Part shown: piece after piece, positions 17,263 through 26,564 of the stretch
How the letters are laid out: each line of letters begins with the position of its first letter
How positions within the stretch are numbered: position 1 is the first letter of the stretch
DNA from: Sphingomonas hengshuiensis
Lineage (GTDB): Bacteria > Pseudomonadota > Alphaproteobacteria > Sphingomonadales > Sphingomonadaceae
NCBI GenBank assembly: GCA_003240755.1
Contig: QFNF01000008.1
Span: forward strand, 1 to 64,000
Length of the DNA stretch: 64,000 bases
Reading direction: 5' to 3'
Translations under genes and position numbers: made by a program
The notes under the pieces: model-generated
The model's database searches: none
Seen by the model: the letters and a program-made list of their open reading frames with translations, nothing else
Told to the model about the DNA's origin: nothing

Positions 17263-17290
17263 ATATACGAAACATATATGCTTCGTATAT
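17263..17290 (-). promoter_or_regulatory. Palindromic operator candidate in front of the ParD-like/map pair
   Basis: ATATACGAA (17263-17271) and TTCGTATAT (17282-17290) are perfect inverted arms with a 10-base spacer ACATATATGC. The block is strikingly AT-rich for this genome and sits 14-42 bases upstream of the ParD-like start, overlapping where its promoter should be. Ribbon-helix-helix proteins usually bind such sites, so autorepression is the natural inference. Confidence 0.6.
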
Positions 17291-17297
17291 CGGACGG

Positions 17298-17750
17298 TCA
17301 ATCACCCCGCCGGTCGGTGAAGAAGGCGCGTAGCATCGCCGCCGCCTCGGCCTCGGCGATGCCGGAATAGATGTCGGGGCGATGATGGCAGGTCGGCTGG
17401 GCGAAGAAGCGCGGGCCATGCTCGACCGCGCCGCCCTTCGGATCGGACGCGCCATAATATAGCCGGGCGATGCGGGCATGGGCGATCGCTCCGGCGCACA
17501 TCGCACAGGGCTCGAGCGTCACCCACAGGTCGCAATCGTCCAGCCGGTCGCGCGCTAGCACCCGTGCCGCCGCGCGGATCGCGAGCATCTCGGCATGGGC
17601 GGTCGGATCGACCAGCGCACGCGGCGCGTTGGCGGCGACCGCGATCACCTCGCCCCGGCACAGCACCACCGCGCCGACCGGCACCTCGCCCGCCTGTGCG
17701 GCGGCACGGGCGGCGGCGAGCGCGCGGTGCATCGGGGAAGCGTCGAACAT
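17298..17750 (-). CDS. tadA: tRNA-specific adenosine deaminase
   Basis: 150 aa. Zinc deaminase signature HAE (52-54, proton-shuttling E54) and PCAMC (81-85, zinc cysteines C82 and C85); C-terminal helix HHRPDIYSGIAEAEAAAMLRAFF as in TadA. It converts A34 to inosine in tRNA-Arg. The stop is about 8 bases from the palindrome that precedes the ParD-like gene, so read-through into that operon is possible. Confidence 0.93.
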   Translation of the reverse strand: MFDASPMHRALAAARAAAQAGEVPVGAVVLCRGEVIAVAANAPRALVDPTAHAEMLAIRAAARVLARDRLDDCDLWVTLEPCAMCAGAIAHARIARLYYGASDPKGGAVEHGPRFFAQPTCHHRPDIYSGIAEAEAAAMLRAFFTDRRGD

Positions 17751-17788
17751 GGCCCCCCTTGCCAGCCGCCGGCGATATCGGCCAGCCG

Positions 17789-18019
17789 TTACTGGCCGGC
17801 CGGGCGCTCGACCTTGATCGCCGGCACCTCGACCGACCGGTTGACGGTGCCGACCTCGACCTTGCCGACCTCGACGTCGAACTTGGGCGCCTGTCCCCCC
17901 TCGACCCTGACCTGCGGCAGCGCGGCGTGCTGCGTCTGGTCGATATTGATGAAGTTGAATGCCATCAGGCCGGCGACGATCAGGACCACAATCCCCAGCA
18001 ACCCCAGAAATGCGCGCAT
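17789..18019 (-). CDS. Small single-pass membrane protein, conserved-type hypothetical
   Basis: 76 aa: a membrane helix at about 5-24 (GLLGIVVLIVAGLMAFNFI) followed by a short polar exported tail with PQVRVEGGQAPKFDVEVGKVEVG. Function not recognised. It lies 38 bases upstream of tadA on the same strand and is probably in that operon; it is divergent from rpmB. Confidence 0.6.
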   Translation of the reverse strand: MRAFLGLLGIVVLIVAGLMAFNFINIDQTQHAALPQVRVEGGQAPKFDVEVGKVEVGTVNRSVEVPAIKVERPAGQ

Positions 18020-18183
18020 CTACCTGCTCCCGTCTTGTCATGATCCGAATCGATGCCGTAACAACGCAGCCATGGTGGCGAGGGTTGCAGCGGGTCCGTA
18101 GCGGTTGACGCGGGCGCCGTTCGACGCTATCCGCGCCGTCTTTCCGGGGCATCTGTCCCGACACAGAATCAGGATCAACGATC

Positions 18184-18483
18184 ATGTCGCGCATCTGCGA
18201 GCTGACCGGCAAGGGCCGGCAGGTGGGTCACAATGTTTCCCACGCCAACAACAAGACCAAGCGCACGTTCCTGCCGAACCTGCAGAACGTCACGCTGATG
18301 TCGGAAACGCTGGAACGCTCGATCCGCCTGCGCGTGTCGACGCACGGCCTGCGTTCGGTCGAGCATGTCGGCGGCCTCGACAACTGGCTGCTCAAGACCA
18401 GCGACGACGACCTGTCGCTGCGCGCCCGCCGCCTGAAGCGCGACGTCAAGAAGAAGACCGCAGCGGCAGCCGCCGCGGCCTGA
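18184..18483 (+). CDS. rpmB: 50S ribosomal protein L28
   Basis: 99 aa: [20 protein letters not shown], the L28 signature, then [14 protein letters not shown] and GLDNWLL. This is the longer alphaproteobacterial form with a basic and polyalanine C-terminus ([13 protein letters not shown]). Monocistronic, followed by a clear terminator. Confidence 0.96.
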   Translation: MSRICELTGKGRQVGHNVSHANNKTKRTFLPNLQNVTLMSETLERSIRLRVSTHGLRSVEHVGGLDNWLLKTSDDDLSLRARRLKRDVKKKTAAAAAAA

Positions 18484-18507
18484 TCCTTTCCGTACGACGA
18501 TTGACCG

Positions 18508-18542
18508 AACCCCGGACGGCCCGCCGCCGTCCGGGGTTTTGG
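18508..18542 (+). terminator. Rho-independent terminator of rpmB
   Basis: AACCCCGGACGG (18508-18519) pairs perfectly with CCGTCCGGGGTT (18527-18538), a 12-bp stem with a 7-base loop that runs into TTTT. It lies 25 bases after the rpmB stop. Confidence 0.85.
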
Positions 18543-18663
18543 TATGCGCGGCGGATTCGCACCTGCCGCCATAGCCGGCTGGCGGCGGATACAGCCCCGC
18601 CCGCCAATGCCGGTGCGCAGGGGCGATGTAACAGGGACGCGCCGGGCGAAACGGCGCGTTCCC

Positions 18664-19638
18664 TTACGACTCCAGCCGGAACTTCAGCAGCAGCGACCGT
18701 TGCCAGAACGCCTGGTTGTCGTCCGACGCGATCCACACCACGTCCCGCCCCTTCTCGCGCGTCAACGCCAGCGCCTCGAAATTGTCGTGGATCGCCTCGC
18801 CCTCGAACGCGGCGATGGTACGTCCGGTCACGATCGCACCGGGCCGGATCGCGCCGGCCTCGACCAACTGCAACCGTGCGGTGAACAACTGCGGCAGGCC
18901 GAACCGGCGGACCAGCACCAGCATCCGCCCGTCGGGCAGCGTGATCGCGTCCGTCACCGCGAACTGCGGCGGCGCGACGTAGCGGAATCGGTACCATGGC
19001 GTCGCCGGATCGATCGGATTGCCGAGCAACCGGATCGCCGCGAACCCCTTCGCCCCGCGCTTCGCGTTCGATTCGCTGAACACGACGACGCTGCCATCGG
19101 GCATGGTGGCCATCGCTTCCGGCCCGCTGTTGGCCGACCATTTGCGCATCGCCCGCGGCGCGCGCCAGCCGATCACGCGGCGAAGCGCGTGGTCGTAGCG
19201 CCACAGCGCGTTGGCGCGTTCGAACCCCACCAGGATGTCGCCACCGGGCAGCACCGCCATCGATTCGCTGTCGCGGTCGCGCTTCTGCCAGCCCGTGCCG
19301 GGGCCACCCGGCAGCTCGCGCGCGGTGGCGCCTCGCACCTGCCAGTCCGGCCCCATCGTGAAGCGGACGATGCCGCCGCCATCGGACAGCATCGTGAAAC
19401 GGTCGCCCCGCACCCGCATCGACGAAAAGCCGCCGAACACTGGATCGGCACTGCGAAGCTCGACCCCACCCAGATAGGTCAGCGCCCCCAGCCGCTTGCG
19501 CGCCGGATCCTTCGCGAACAGATTGACGGGAATCGCCGTCACCTGCTGCCTGCCCTGCTGCAACAGCGGCAAACGCTCCGCCCCCGACCAGCCGGGCACG
19601 ATCAGCAACACGGCAAGGATCACGAACAGGACACGCAT
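18664..19638 (-). CDS. Esterase-like phytase-domain secreted protein
   Basis: 324 aa. N-terminal signal (MRVLFVILAVLLIVPGWSGA). The body matches the phytase-like/esterase-like family (Pfam 13449): LGGVELRSADPVFGGFSSM, MLSDGGGIVRFTM, RDSESMAVLPGGDILVGFE, DNFEALALTREKGRDVVWIASDDN. The conserved acidic residues suggest a calcium-binding propeller. Activity and substrate are unknown. Divergent from dapE. Confidence 0.75.
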   Translation of the reverse strand: MRVLFVILAVLLIVPGWSGAERLPLLQQGRQQVTAIPVNLFAKDPARKRLGALTYLGGVELRSADPVFGGFSSMRVRGDRFTMLSDGGGIVRFTMGPDWQVRGATARELPGGPGTGWQKRDRDSESMAVLPGGDILVGFERANALWRYDHALRRVIGWRAPRAMRKWSANSGPEAMATMPDGSVVVFSESNAKRGAKGFAAIRLLGNPIDPATPWYRFRYVAPPQFAVTDAITLPDGRMLVLVRRFGLPQLFTARLQLVEAGAIRPGAIVTGRTIAAFEGEAIHDNFEALALTREKGRDVVWIASDDNQAFWQRSLLLKFRLES

Positions 19639-19752
19639 CGCGCACGGCTGTAGGGAGGCGGCGCTGTTGCCGCAATCGTCACCGGCCATTGCATCCGCCG
19701 CCCGGCTGGGCAATGCGGCACGTTCCCTGTCGCTGTTCCGGAAAGCCGTCCG

Positions 19753-20874
19753 ATGCCCGATGCCGTCGCCCTGACCAAGGCCCTGCTCGCCTGCGACAGC
19801 GTGACGCCGGCGATCGGCGGCGTGTTCGACGTGGCGGAGGCGATGCTGGTCCCGCTCGGCTTCGCGGTCGATCGTTTCGTGGCGGGCGAGGCGCCCGACG
19901 GCCCGGTCGAGAACCTGCTGGCGGTACGCGGCAGCGGGGGCAGGCATTTCGCCTTTGCCGGGCATCTCGACGTCGTCCCCCCCGGCCCGGGCTGGGCCAG
20001 CGCGCCCTTTGCCGCGGCGGAACGCGGCGGGATGATCTACGGGCGGGGCGCGGTCGACATGAAAGGCGCGATCGCCGCGTTCATCGCCGCCGCCGCGACG
20101 CTGCCGACCGGACTGGGCACGATCAGCCTGATCCTGACCGGCGACGAGGAAGGCCCGGCGACCTTCGGTACGCGCGCGCTGATCGACCGCATGGCGGCAC
20201 AGGGGCTGTCGCCCGACCTGATCCTGGTCGGCGAACCCACGTCGCAGACGCTGCTGGGCGACATGGTGAAGATCGGGCGGCGGGGGTCGGTCAACATCTG
20301 GATCGACGTGCCCGGGCGGCAGGGGCATGTCGCCTATCCGCACCTCGCCGACAATCCGATCCCCAGGCTGATCGCCGCGCTGGCCGAGATCGACGGCGTC
20401 GTGCTCGACACCGGCACCGACTGGTTCCAGCCGTCGAACATCGAAGTGACCGACCTGACCGTCGGCAATCCGGCCAGCAACGTGATCCCCGGCCACGCCG
20501 CCGCCCGGCTGTCGATCCGCTTCAACGACCTGCACCGCGGCGATGCACTGGTCGAACGGGTCCGCGACATCGTCCACGCGCATGCGCCCGGGGCGACCGT
20601 CACGGGCCGCGTGTCGGGGGAAGCGTTCCTGACCCCGCCGGGCGATTTCTCGACGCTGATCGCCGGCGCGATCGATCGCCACACCGGCCGCACCCCCGAA
20701 TTTTCGACCACCGGCGGGACGTCCGATGCGCGTTTCCTGTCGCGCATCGCGCCGACCGTCGAATTCGGCCTGCTCAACGCGACGATGCACAAGGTCGACG
20801 AAGCCGTCGCGATCGACGACCTGCGGCTGCTGACCGCGATCTATGCCGATATCGTGCGCGGCGCCCTATGCTAA
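19753..20874 (+). CDS. dapE: Succinyl-diaminopimelate desuccinylase
   Basis: 373 aa, M20 peptidase fold. Metal and catalytic residues: GHLDVVPPG with H71 and D73, GRGAVDMKG with D102, GDEEG with E132/E133, and near the end FGLLNATMHKVDE with a histidine ligand. It releases succinate from N-succinyl-LL-DAP in lysine and murein precursor synthesis. Ends 16 bases from the convergent epimerase gene. Confidence 0.94.
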   Translation: MPDAVALTKALLACDSVTPAIGGVFDVAEAMLVPLGFAVDRFVAGEAPDGPVENLLAVRGSGGRHFAFAGHLDVVPPGPGWASAPFAAAERGGMIYGRGAVDMKGAIAAFIAAAATLPTGLGTISLILTGDEEGPATFGTRALIDRMAAQGLSPDLILVGEPTSQTLLGDMVKIGRRGSVNIWIDVPGRQGHVAYPHLADNPIPRLIAALAEIDGVVLDTGTDWFQPSNIEVTDLTVGNPASNVIPGHAAARLSIRFNDLHRGDALVERVRDIVHAHAPGATVTGRVSGEAFLTPPGDFSTLIAGAIDRHTGRTPEFSTTGGTSDARFLSRIAPTVEFGLLNATMHKVDEAVAIDDLRLLTAIYADIVRGALC

Positions 20875-20890
20875 GGGCACCGCGCCCCGA

Positions 20891-21871
20891 TCAGCCGACC
20901 CGGTAATAGTCGCGGTACCAGTCGGCGAAGCGCTGCAGCCCCTCGGCCAGCATCACCCTGGGCTGATAGCCGGTCAGTTCGCGCAGCTTCGACACGTCGG
21001 CATAGGTCGCGGTGACGTCGCCGGGCTGCATCGGCTTCATGATCTTCACCGCCTCGCGCCCGATCGCGCGTTCCAGCGTCGAGATCATCTCCATCAGCCC
21101 GACCGGATGGCTGTCGCCGATGTTCAGCACGCGGTGCCCGCCCTGTTCCGGCGGATGGTCGAGCGCGCCGAGGATGCCGGTCACGATATCGTCGATATAG
21201 GTGAAATCGCGCGCCATCCGGCCTTCGCCATACACCTCGATCGACTGGCCGGCCATGATGCGGTCGGTGAACGAGAAATAGGCCATGTCCGGCCGGCCCC
21301 ACGGGCCATAGACGGTGAAGAAGCGCAGGCCCGTCTGCGGAAAGCCGTACAGCTTCGCATAGGACTGGCTCATCAGTTCGCACGCGCGCTTGGTCGCGGC
21401 ATAGAGCGATACCGGATCGACCGAGGGTTCGTCCTCGCTGAACCCCTGCCCGCCCATCGGCTTGTCGCCATAGACCGAGCTGGACGAGGCATAGACGAGA
21501 TGTTCGAAGCCCGGCGCGTGGCGGCACGCTTCCATGATCGACAGATGCCCGGCAAGGTTCGACCGTTCATAGGCCATCGGATTGTCGATGCTGTAGCGCA
21601 CGCCCGCCTGCGCCGCGAGGTGGATCACCCGCGTCACGCCGTTGTCGCGCACCAGCCTGGCCATCGCCTCGGTATCGGCGATGTCGGCGCGGTGGAAGCT
21701 GAACTCGCGCCGGCCGTTGAAGGTCGACAGTCGCGCTTCCTTGAGCGACGGGTCGTAATAGTCGTTGACGATATCGACGCCGATCACCGTCTCGCCGCGT
21801 TCGAGCAGGCGATGGGCGGTGGCGTGACCGATGAAGCCGGCGGCGCCGGTGACGAGGACGGGACCGGTCAT
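20891..21871 (-). CDS. NAD-dependent epimerase, UDP-glucuronate 4-epimerase-like
   Basis: 326 aa, extended SDR. GAAGFIG (9-15) binds NAD; the catalytic set is S130-132 region (YASSSSVYG), Y157 and K161 (YAATK). RYSIDNPMAYERSNL, FFTVYGPWGRPDMAYF and ARDFTYIDDIV are typical of UDP-glucuronate 4-epimerases from capsule and exopolysaccharide clusters. It would interconvert UDP-GlcA and UDP-GalA. A polysaccharide priming transferase lies divergently 500 bases away, supporting this role. Confidence 0.85.
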   Translation of the reverse strand: MTGPVLVTGAAGFIGHATAHRLLERGETVIGVDIVNDYYDPSLKEARLSTFNGRREFSFHRADIADTEAMARLVRDNGVTRVIHLAAQAGVRYSIDNPMAYERSNLAGHLSIMEACRHAPGFEHLVYASSSSVYGDKPMGGQGFSEDEPSVDPVSLYAATKRACELMSQSYAKLYGFPQTGLRFFTVYGPWGRPDMAYFSFTDRIMAGQSIEVYGEGRMARDFTYIDDIVTGILGALDHPPEQGGHRVLNIGDSHPVGLMEMISTLERAIGREAVKIMKPMQPGDVTATYADVSKLRELTGYQPRVMLAEGLQRFADWYRDYYRVG

Positions 21872-22375
21872 CTCACCCCCCCGCCACGACGTTCGGGGCG
21901 TGCGCCGGCGGCGCGTCCGATCGGATTGCCATAGCCAATGTCATCGATCCTTCCGTTGTCCGACCCGCAGCCGATGCGGCCGGCCGGCTTGCTGTACCCC
22001 GAATTTCGCACCCGCAGCAATTTTGCTGCAGGGCGGCATCGAACCCGCATCGCCCGAATCCCTAGCGGATGACAAGCGCAGAGTTCAACACCCGGCAACC
22101 GGCCGCGGCAGGTGGGCCGCCCCGCACGACCACCCGGAATACAGGAAGTTCGCGCAACGCGGCGGAACCGGATATGATATGCGCCCGCGTCCGCAAGGCG
22201 AACGAGCGTCGGCGGCACCCCCGGAGCCGTTCGGCTCGGCTCTTGAATGCTTCCATTCATCTCGCAATTGCGGCATAGCTCGTCACGAGGCTTTTATTTC
22301 AGTTACTTTTGCATAACGGCGTTCGGCTAACGGGTCCGGGTACAGAGCCATATACATCCAGAGGATGCCAAGCTG
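21872..22375. other. Divergent intergenic region between epimerase and priming transferase
   Basis: About 500 bases with no convincing gene; short frames lack ribosome sites and family features. The right half is richer in A and T (around 22262-22312), likely promoter DNA for the transferase. A small inverted repeat TGAATG/CATTCA with a 4-base spacer lies at 22244-22259 and could be a regulator site. A long untranslated leader for either gene is possible. Confidence 0.5.
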
Positions 22376-23764
22376 GTGAATCGCACGCCGCCTGAGACGA
22401 TTTCCTCCTCCGGGGATGTTGCACCGCAGCAGAACTTCTGGAGGACCCCCCATGCCCTGCGCCTGCGGGTGTTCGCCGTCCTGCTCGTGCTCGACGTGTT
22501 TTCGATCGGCCTGGGATTCGCGATGCCGTGCCTGTGGTACGGCTATCGCGAATCGCTCATCGGCGTATTCTTCGTGGCCTGCGCGGTCTATGTCGCGATC
22601 GGGTTCAATTCGGGTGCCTTCACGTTCAACCCGTCGCGGACGATGGTGATCGAAACCGGGCCGGCGGTGCGGGCGCTGCTGTTCACATACGGCACGCTGT
22701 TCCTCATGTCCTATTTCCTGCGGCTGGATCAGACGCTGCCGCGCGGGATGCTGCTGATCGCGATGGCGACCGGACTGGCGTCGCTTGCCACGCTGCGGCA
22801 GATCGTCGTCGTCTATACCGCGACGCATCTGCGCGACCGGCTGCTGGCGCAGTTGCTGATTAACGACGGTTCGAACGTCGTGCCGCCGCCGGGCTTTCAG
22901 GTGGTCGATGCCCAGGCGCGCGGCCTGCGCCCCGACCTGCGCGACCCGTCGATGCTGAATGCGTTCGGCCAGTTGGTTCGCGGCTGCGAACGGGTGGCGA
23001 TCGCCTGCCGGCCGGAGGATCGCAACAACTGGGCGATGATGCTGAAGGGCGCGAATGTCCGCGGCGAGATCGTGGTCAACGACCTCGAATCCTATGGCGC
23101 GTTCGGCGTCTCGCATGTCGGCGATTCGCCCGCCCTGACCGTGTCGGTCGGGCCGCTGCCGCTGCGCAAGGCGCTGGCGAAGCGGCTGTTCGACCTGGCG
23201 ATCTGCGTCCCGGCGCTGCTCGCGCTGCTGCCGGGGATCATCCTGATCGCGGTGGCGATCAAGCTGGACAGCAAGGGCCCCGTCCTGTTCCGCCAGCGCC
23301 GGGTCGGACAGGACAACGCCTTTTTCTATATCCTGAAATTCCGGTCGATGAAGGTCGAGCAGAGCGACCCCGACGGCAAGGTATCGGCCAGCCGCGACGA
23401 CGACCGCATCACCCGCGTCGGCTATTTCATCCGGCGGACGAGCATCGATGAATTGCCGCAGTTGTTCAACGTGCTGCTGGGACAGATGAGCATCGTCGGG
23501 CCGCGGCCGCACGCCCTGGGGTCGCTGGCGGGCGAAAAGCTGTTCTGGGACATCGACCAGCGATACTGGCATCGCCATGCGCTGAAACCCGGCATCACCG
23601 GCCTGGCACAGGTGCGCGGCTTCCGCGGCGCGACCAACGAGACGACCGACCTGACCCGGCGGCTGCAGGCCGACCTCGAATATATCTCCAACTGGTCGTT
23701 CTGGCGCGACGCGGCGATCCTGCTGCTGACCGTCCGGGTGCTGGTCCACCGCAACACGTTCTGA
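22376..23764 (+). CDS. Polyprenyl-phosphate glycosylphosphotransferase (exopolysaccharide priming enzyme, sphingan GelB/SpsB-like)
   Basis: 462 aa from a GTG at 22376 with GAGG upstream. Four membrane segments in the first ~150 residues, a degenerate central domain, a fifth hydrophobic segment, then the bacterial sugar transferase domain from ~266: KRLFDLAICVPALLALLPG, GPVLFRQRRVGQDNAFFYILKFRSM, RTSIDELPQLFNVLLGQMSIVGPRPH and KPGITGLAQVRG. These transfer a hexose-1-phosphate, usually glucose, from UDP-sugar to undecaprenyl phosphate to begin repeat-unit assembly at the inner membrane. The sugar specificity is inferred from family. Confidence 0.9.
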   Translation: MNRTPPETISSSGDVAPQQNFWRTPHALRLRVFAVLLVLDVFSIGLGFAMPCLWYGYRESLIGVFFVACAVYVAIGFNSGAFTFNPSRTMVIETGPAVRALLFTYGTLFLMSYFLRLDQTLPRGMLLIAMATGLASLATLRQIVVVYTATHLRDRLLAQLLINDGSNVVPPPGFQVVDAQARGLRPDLRDPSMLNAFGQLVRGCERVAIACRPEDRNNWAMMLKGANVRGEIVVNDLESYGAFGVSHVGDSPALTVSVGPLPLRKALAKRLFDLAICVPALLALLPGIILIAVAIKLDSKGPVLFRQRRVGQDNAFFYILKFRSMKVEQSDPDGKVSASRDDDRITRVGYFIRRTSIDELPQLFNVLLGQMSIVGPRPHALGSLAGEKLFWDIDQRYWHRHALKPGITGLAQVRGFRGATNETTDLTRRLQADLEYISNWSFWRDAAILLLTVRVLVHRNTF

Positions 23765-23903
23765 TCGACGTCCGGACGGTTCGCACCGGACAGGGTCGAA
23801 CGGCCGCCCCTGCCGCTTCGGTCCGGGGCGGGATCACAGGGGAACCGTTCGTCCCGGACCGCCGCCGGTCGGGGCACGGACGGTCCCGGCATGGCATCCC
23901 CCG

Positions 23904-24467
23904 TCAGTCGGGACGACGTCCCGGCCGCCGCAGGATCAGGTAGAGCGCGCCCTGCCCGCCATGGCGGATATGCGCGCCGCGGATCGATGCCACGCGGTCG
24001 GCATGGGGGCCGGCGATGATCCAGTCCCGCACCGCCGCGCGGATCGCGCCGCGCGCATGGGGGCGTTCCGACTCGACGCGCGGCGGCTTGCCCGTCACCA
24101 GCAGCAGCACCCGGTCGCCGCGCTGGATGGCGCGCGCCAGCCCCTGATCGAGCAGCGCATGCGCCGACGCCAGCGTGTGGCCGTGCAGGTCTAGGGTGGA
24201 GTCCGGGCTGACCAGCCCGCGCGCCAGCTTCCGGTCCCAGCCGGCGTCCAGCGTCGGGCCGGGGGTCCGCGCCCTTGCCGGGACCGGCGGTGCGACGACG
24301 GCGCGCGCGCGAACCGGCCTCGGCGCCGGCGCACCGTGCTTCTCCAGTCGTTCGAGCAGCGGGGGACCGGACGGCGCACCCGCATGCGCGGTGTGCAGCG
24401 GTTTTACCGCCGCGACCACCCGCGCCCACAGCGCCGCCTCGTCCGGATCAAGGCGTCGTCCGGCCAC
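23904..24467 (-). CDS. Smr-domain protein (MutS2 C-terminal type)
   Basis: 187 aa. A variable N-terminal half is followed by the Smr domain (about 90-185) with TLDLHGHTLASAH, LLLVTGKPPR and the final HGGQGALYLIL. Smr domains are nucleases acting on DNA or RNA; HGGQGALYLIL replaces the commoner HGGEGATIVYL-like ending. It overlaps the 3-prime end of mltA by 20 bases and is coupled to it; the mltA-smr pair is widely conserved in alphaproteobacteria. Confidence 0.88.
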   Translation of the reverse strand: MAGRRLDPDEAALWARVVAAVKPLHTAHAGAPSGPPLLERLEKHGAPAPRPVRARAVVAPPVPARARTPGPTLDAGWDRKLARGLVSPDSTLDLHGHTLASAHALLDQGLARAIQRGDRVLLLVTGKPPRVESERPHARGAIRAAVRDWIIAGPHADRVASIRGAHIRHGGQGALYLILRRPGRRPD

Positions 24468-25734
24468 CGGCGATCCGTGCGACGGTGCCGATCGGCAGCA
24501 ACAGGAAGGCGGTGCCGCGCGCGCTCATGCCCCCGGCGATCGCCCGCGCCTCGTCGCCCGCGCCCCAGAAGGTGTCGAAGCGGTTGGTGCCCTTGATCGC
24601 GCCGCCGGTATCCTGCGCCACCCACAGGCCGGTGGCGTCGGTGCGGTCCATCGACAGGAACACCGGCGCGCCCAGCGGCACGAAGCGGACATCGGCCGCG
24701 ACGCTCGCCTGTCCCGTCACCGGCAGGCCCATCGCGCCCAGCGGCCCCGGTCCGGTCAGCTCGCGGAAGAACACGAAGCTCTTGTTCTCGCGCATGATCG
24801 CGCGGCCCTGTTCGGGATTGGCGCGCAGCCACGCCATCAGCCCCTGCATCGACGCCTGTCCCGGCTGGACCAGCCCGCGATCGCGCATCAGCTTGCCGAT
24901 GCCGGTATAGTCGCGGCCGTTCTGGCCGGCATAGCCGATCCGCATCACGCCGCCATCGGGCAGCCGCAGCCGTCCCGACCCCTGTACCTGCAGGAAGAAC
25001 ATCTCGACCGGATCGGCCGCCCAGGCGATCTCCAGCCCGCGCCCGGCCAATGCCCCTTCCTCGATCGCGGTCCGATCGAAATAGGGGACGAAGGCGGTGC
25101 CATCGACCCGGCCGCGGATCCGCTTGCCCTGCAGATCGGTCGAAAACAGGCCCAGATCGACCTCGACCAGATCGCCCGGCACGCCGTAGATCGGCGTTGC
25201 ATAGCCGCTGCGACAGGTACGCGAGCCGTGGATTTCGGGTTCGTAATAGCCGGTGGCGAACGCCTTGCCGTCACCGACCTGCGCGGTTTCGAACCAGCGC
25301 GCGAAGAACGTCCGCGCGCCCCCCGCCGCCACGCCGCGCGCGGCATCGCAGGACGGCTGCCAGTCGGCACCGCGGGTCAGGCCGGTCGGATCGGCGCGGC
25401 GCACGACCGAGGCGCAACTGATGCGAAACGCGGCCAGCGCGCGGGCCGCGACGTCCTCGGTGATGGGCAGCGCGGCGACCGGCGGTCCGGCGACGACACC
25501 GGCGGCAAGCGCGGTCGTCGCGCCGCTCGCGGTATCGGCGCCGGTGATCGGCGGCAACGGGACGGCGGCGGTCGGCTGGCGCACCGGCAGGGGCCGCGTC
25601 GGCGTGGCCGGTCCCGGCTGCGGTCGTTCCGGTGCCGGCACCGATGCGGCGCTCTCGGCCCCGCGCGGCACGATCGCGTTCGAACAACCCGCCAGCAGCA
25701 GCGCGGCAACCGCCGCCATCCCCCCCTTGTGCAT
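24448..25734 (-). CDS. mltA: Membrane-bound lytic murein transglycosylase A
   Basis: 428 aa. Signal with lipobox LLLAGC (C17), a Pro/Thr-rich linker (about 30-90), then the MltA domain: FFARWFET...ATGYYEPEI, EMFFLQVQGSGRL, and the 3D barrel motif WVAQDTGGAIKG with the catalytic D375. It cleaves glycan strands of murein to 1,6-anhydro products at the outer membrane. Five bases after the Tim44-like gene and overlapping smr, so one operon. Confidence 0.93.
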   Translation of the reverse strand: MHKGGMAAVAALLLAGCSNAIVPRGAESAASVPAPERPQPGPATPTRPLPVRQPTAAVPLPPITGADTASGATTALAAGVVAGPPVAALPITEDVAARALAAFRISCASVVRRADPTGLTRGADWQPSCDAARGVAAGGARTFFARWFETAQVGDGKAFATGYYEPEIHGSRTCRSGYATPIYGVPGDLVEVDLGLFSTDLQGKRIRGRVDGTAFVPYFDRTAIEEGALAGRGLEIAWAADPVEMFFLQVQGSGRLRLPDGGVMRIGYAGQNGRDYTGIGKLMRDRGLVQPGQASMQGLMAWLRANPEQGRAIMRENKSFVFFRELTGPGPLGAMGLPVTGQASVAADVRFVPLGAPVFLSMDRTDATGLWVAQDTGGAIKGTNRFDTFWGAGDEARAIAGGMSARGTAFLLLPIGTVARIAGGRTTP

Positions 25735-25739
25735 CGGCG

Positions 25740-26384
25740 TCAGGCTTCGTCGGTATCGGCGAGCTTCCAGTTCGGGTCGCTGCTCTTGAGCACCCGCAGG
25801 AACGTCCAGACATCGTGCGTCTCGACCGCGTCCGACAGCGACCCGGCGATCATGTTGCCGTCGGCATCGCGGGTGATCGCGGCGATATCGGCATCGAAGC
25901 GCACGCTGACGCGGGCGACGCCGCCCTCGACCGACGCCTCGGTCACGACCGCGCGCTCGATCGTCACCAGCCGGTTGTCGAGGACATGGCCGGCGGCATT
26001 GCGATCGGCGATCGCCTGCGCAAAGGCTTCGCGCACGTCGCGTTCGGTCAGCCATTCCAGCGTGGCTTCGTCGCCCTTCCAGAACGCTTCGAGGATCATG
26101 CGATAGGCCGATTTGGCGCCGTCGATGAACTGCGCGACATCGAAACCGGGATCGGCGGCGATCAGCGTGCGCAGGCCCGCCTCGGCGCCGCTCTCGACGT
26201 GCCGGGGGCCCAGCACGCGCGCCTCCGGCGTCACCTCGATCGGACGGTTGACCGGCGGCGCGCCGATGCGTTCCTCGGCCGCGCGCGGCAAGGGTTCATG
26301 GCCGGTACGCTTGCCCAGCACGGCATAGAGCCGCATGGCCAGAAACGCCGCGACCATCGCGAGCAGGACGACAAAAACCACCAT
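25740..26384 (-). CDS. Tim44-like domain protein (TimA)
   Basis: 214 aa. A single N-terminal membrane helix (about 2-20), a charged linker, and a C-terminal Tim44 domain from about residue 80 (FDVAQFIDGAKSAYRMILEAFWKGDEATLEWL ... ending DVWTFLRVLKSSDPNWKLADTDEA). Bacterial TimA is related to the mitochondrial import motor subunit Tim44. It sits just upstream of mltA-smr and is divergent from secB, the order usual in alphaproteobacteria. It is thought to act at the membrane in envelope biogenesis; the exact role is not established. Confidence 0.88.
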   Translation of the reverse strand: MVVFVVLLAMVAAFLAMRLYAVLGKRTGHEPLPRAAEERIGAPPVNRPIEVTPEARVLGPRHVESGAEAGLRTLIAADPGFDVAQFIDGAKSAYRMILEAFWKGDEATLEWLTERDVREAFAQAIADRNAAGHVLDNRLVTIERAVVTEASVEGGVARVSVRFDADIAAITRDADGNMIAGSLSDAVETHDVWTFLRVLKSSDPNWKLADTDEA

Positions 26385-26564
26385 GCCTTCACTTCCTTCC
26401 GTCGACCGGACATAGGACCGATCGGGCGCGGATACAAACGGTGCGACGGCCATCTGGTTCACAGGGCCGGTCGACCCGTTGAATCGCGGTCCTGCCGCTG
26501 CTAGTCCGCGCCATCTCAACGCGGCAAGCGCCAAAGCTTTCCGCCGTAGCGGACAGGGATTACC

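Noticed and set aside
17298..18212. Longer tadA frame starting upstream
   Set aside because: The deaminase family starts near MFDASPMHRAL at 17750; upstream residues are arginine-rich shadow of the small membrane protein gene.
18664..20790. Upstream extension of the phytase-like frame across dapE
   Set aside because: The real start is the signal peptide methionine at 19638; the extra part is antisense to dapE.
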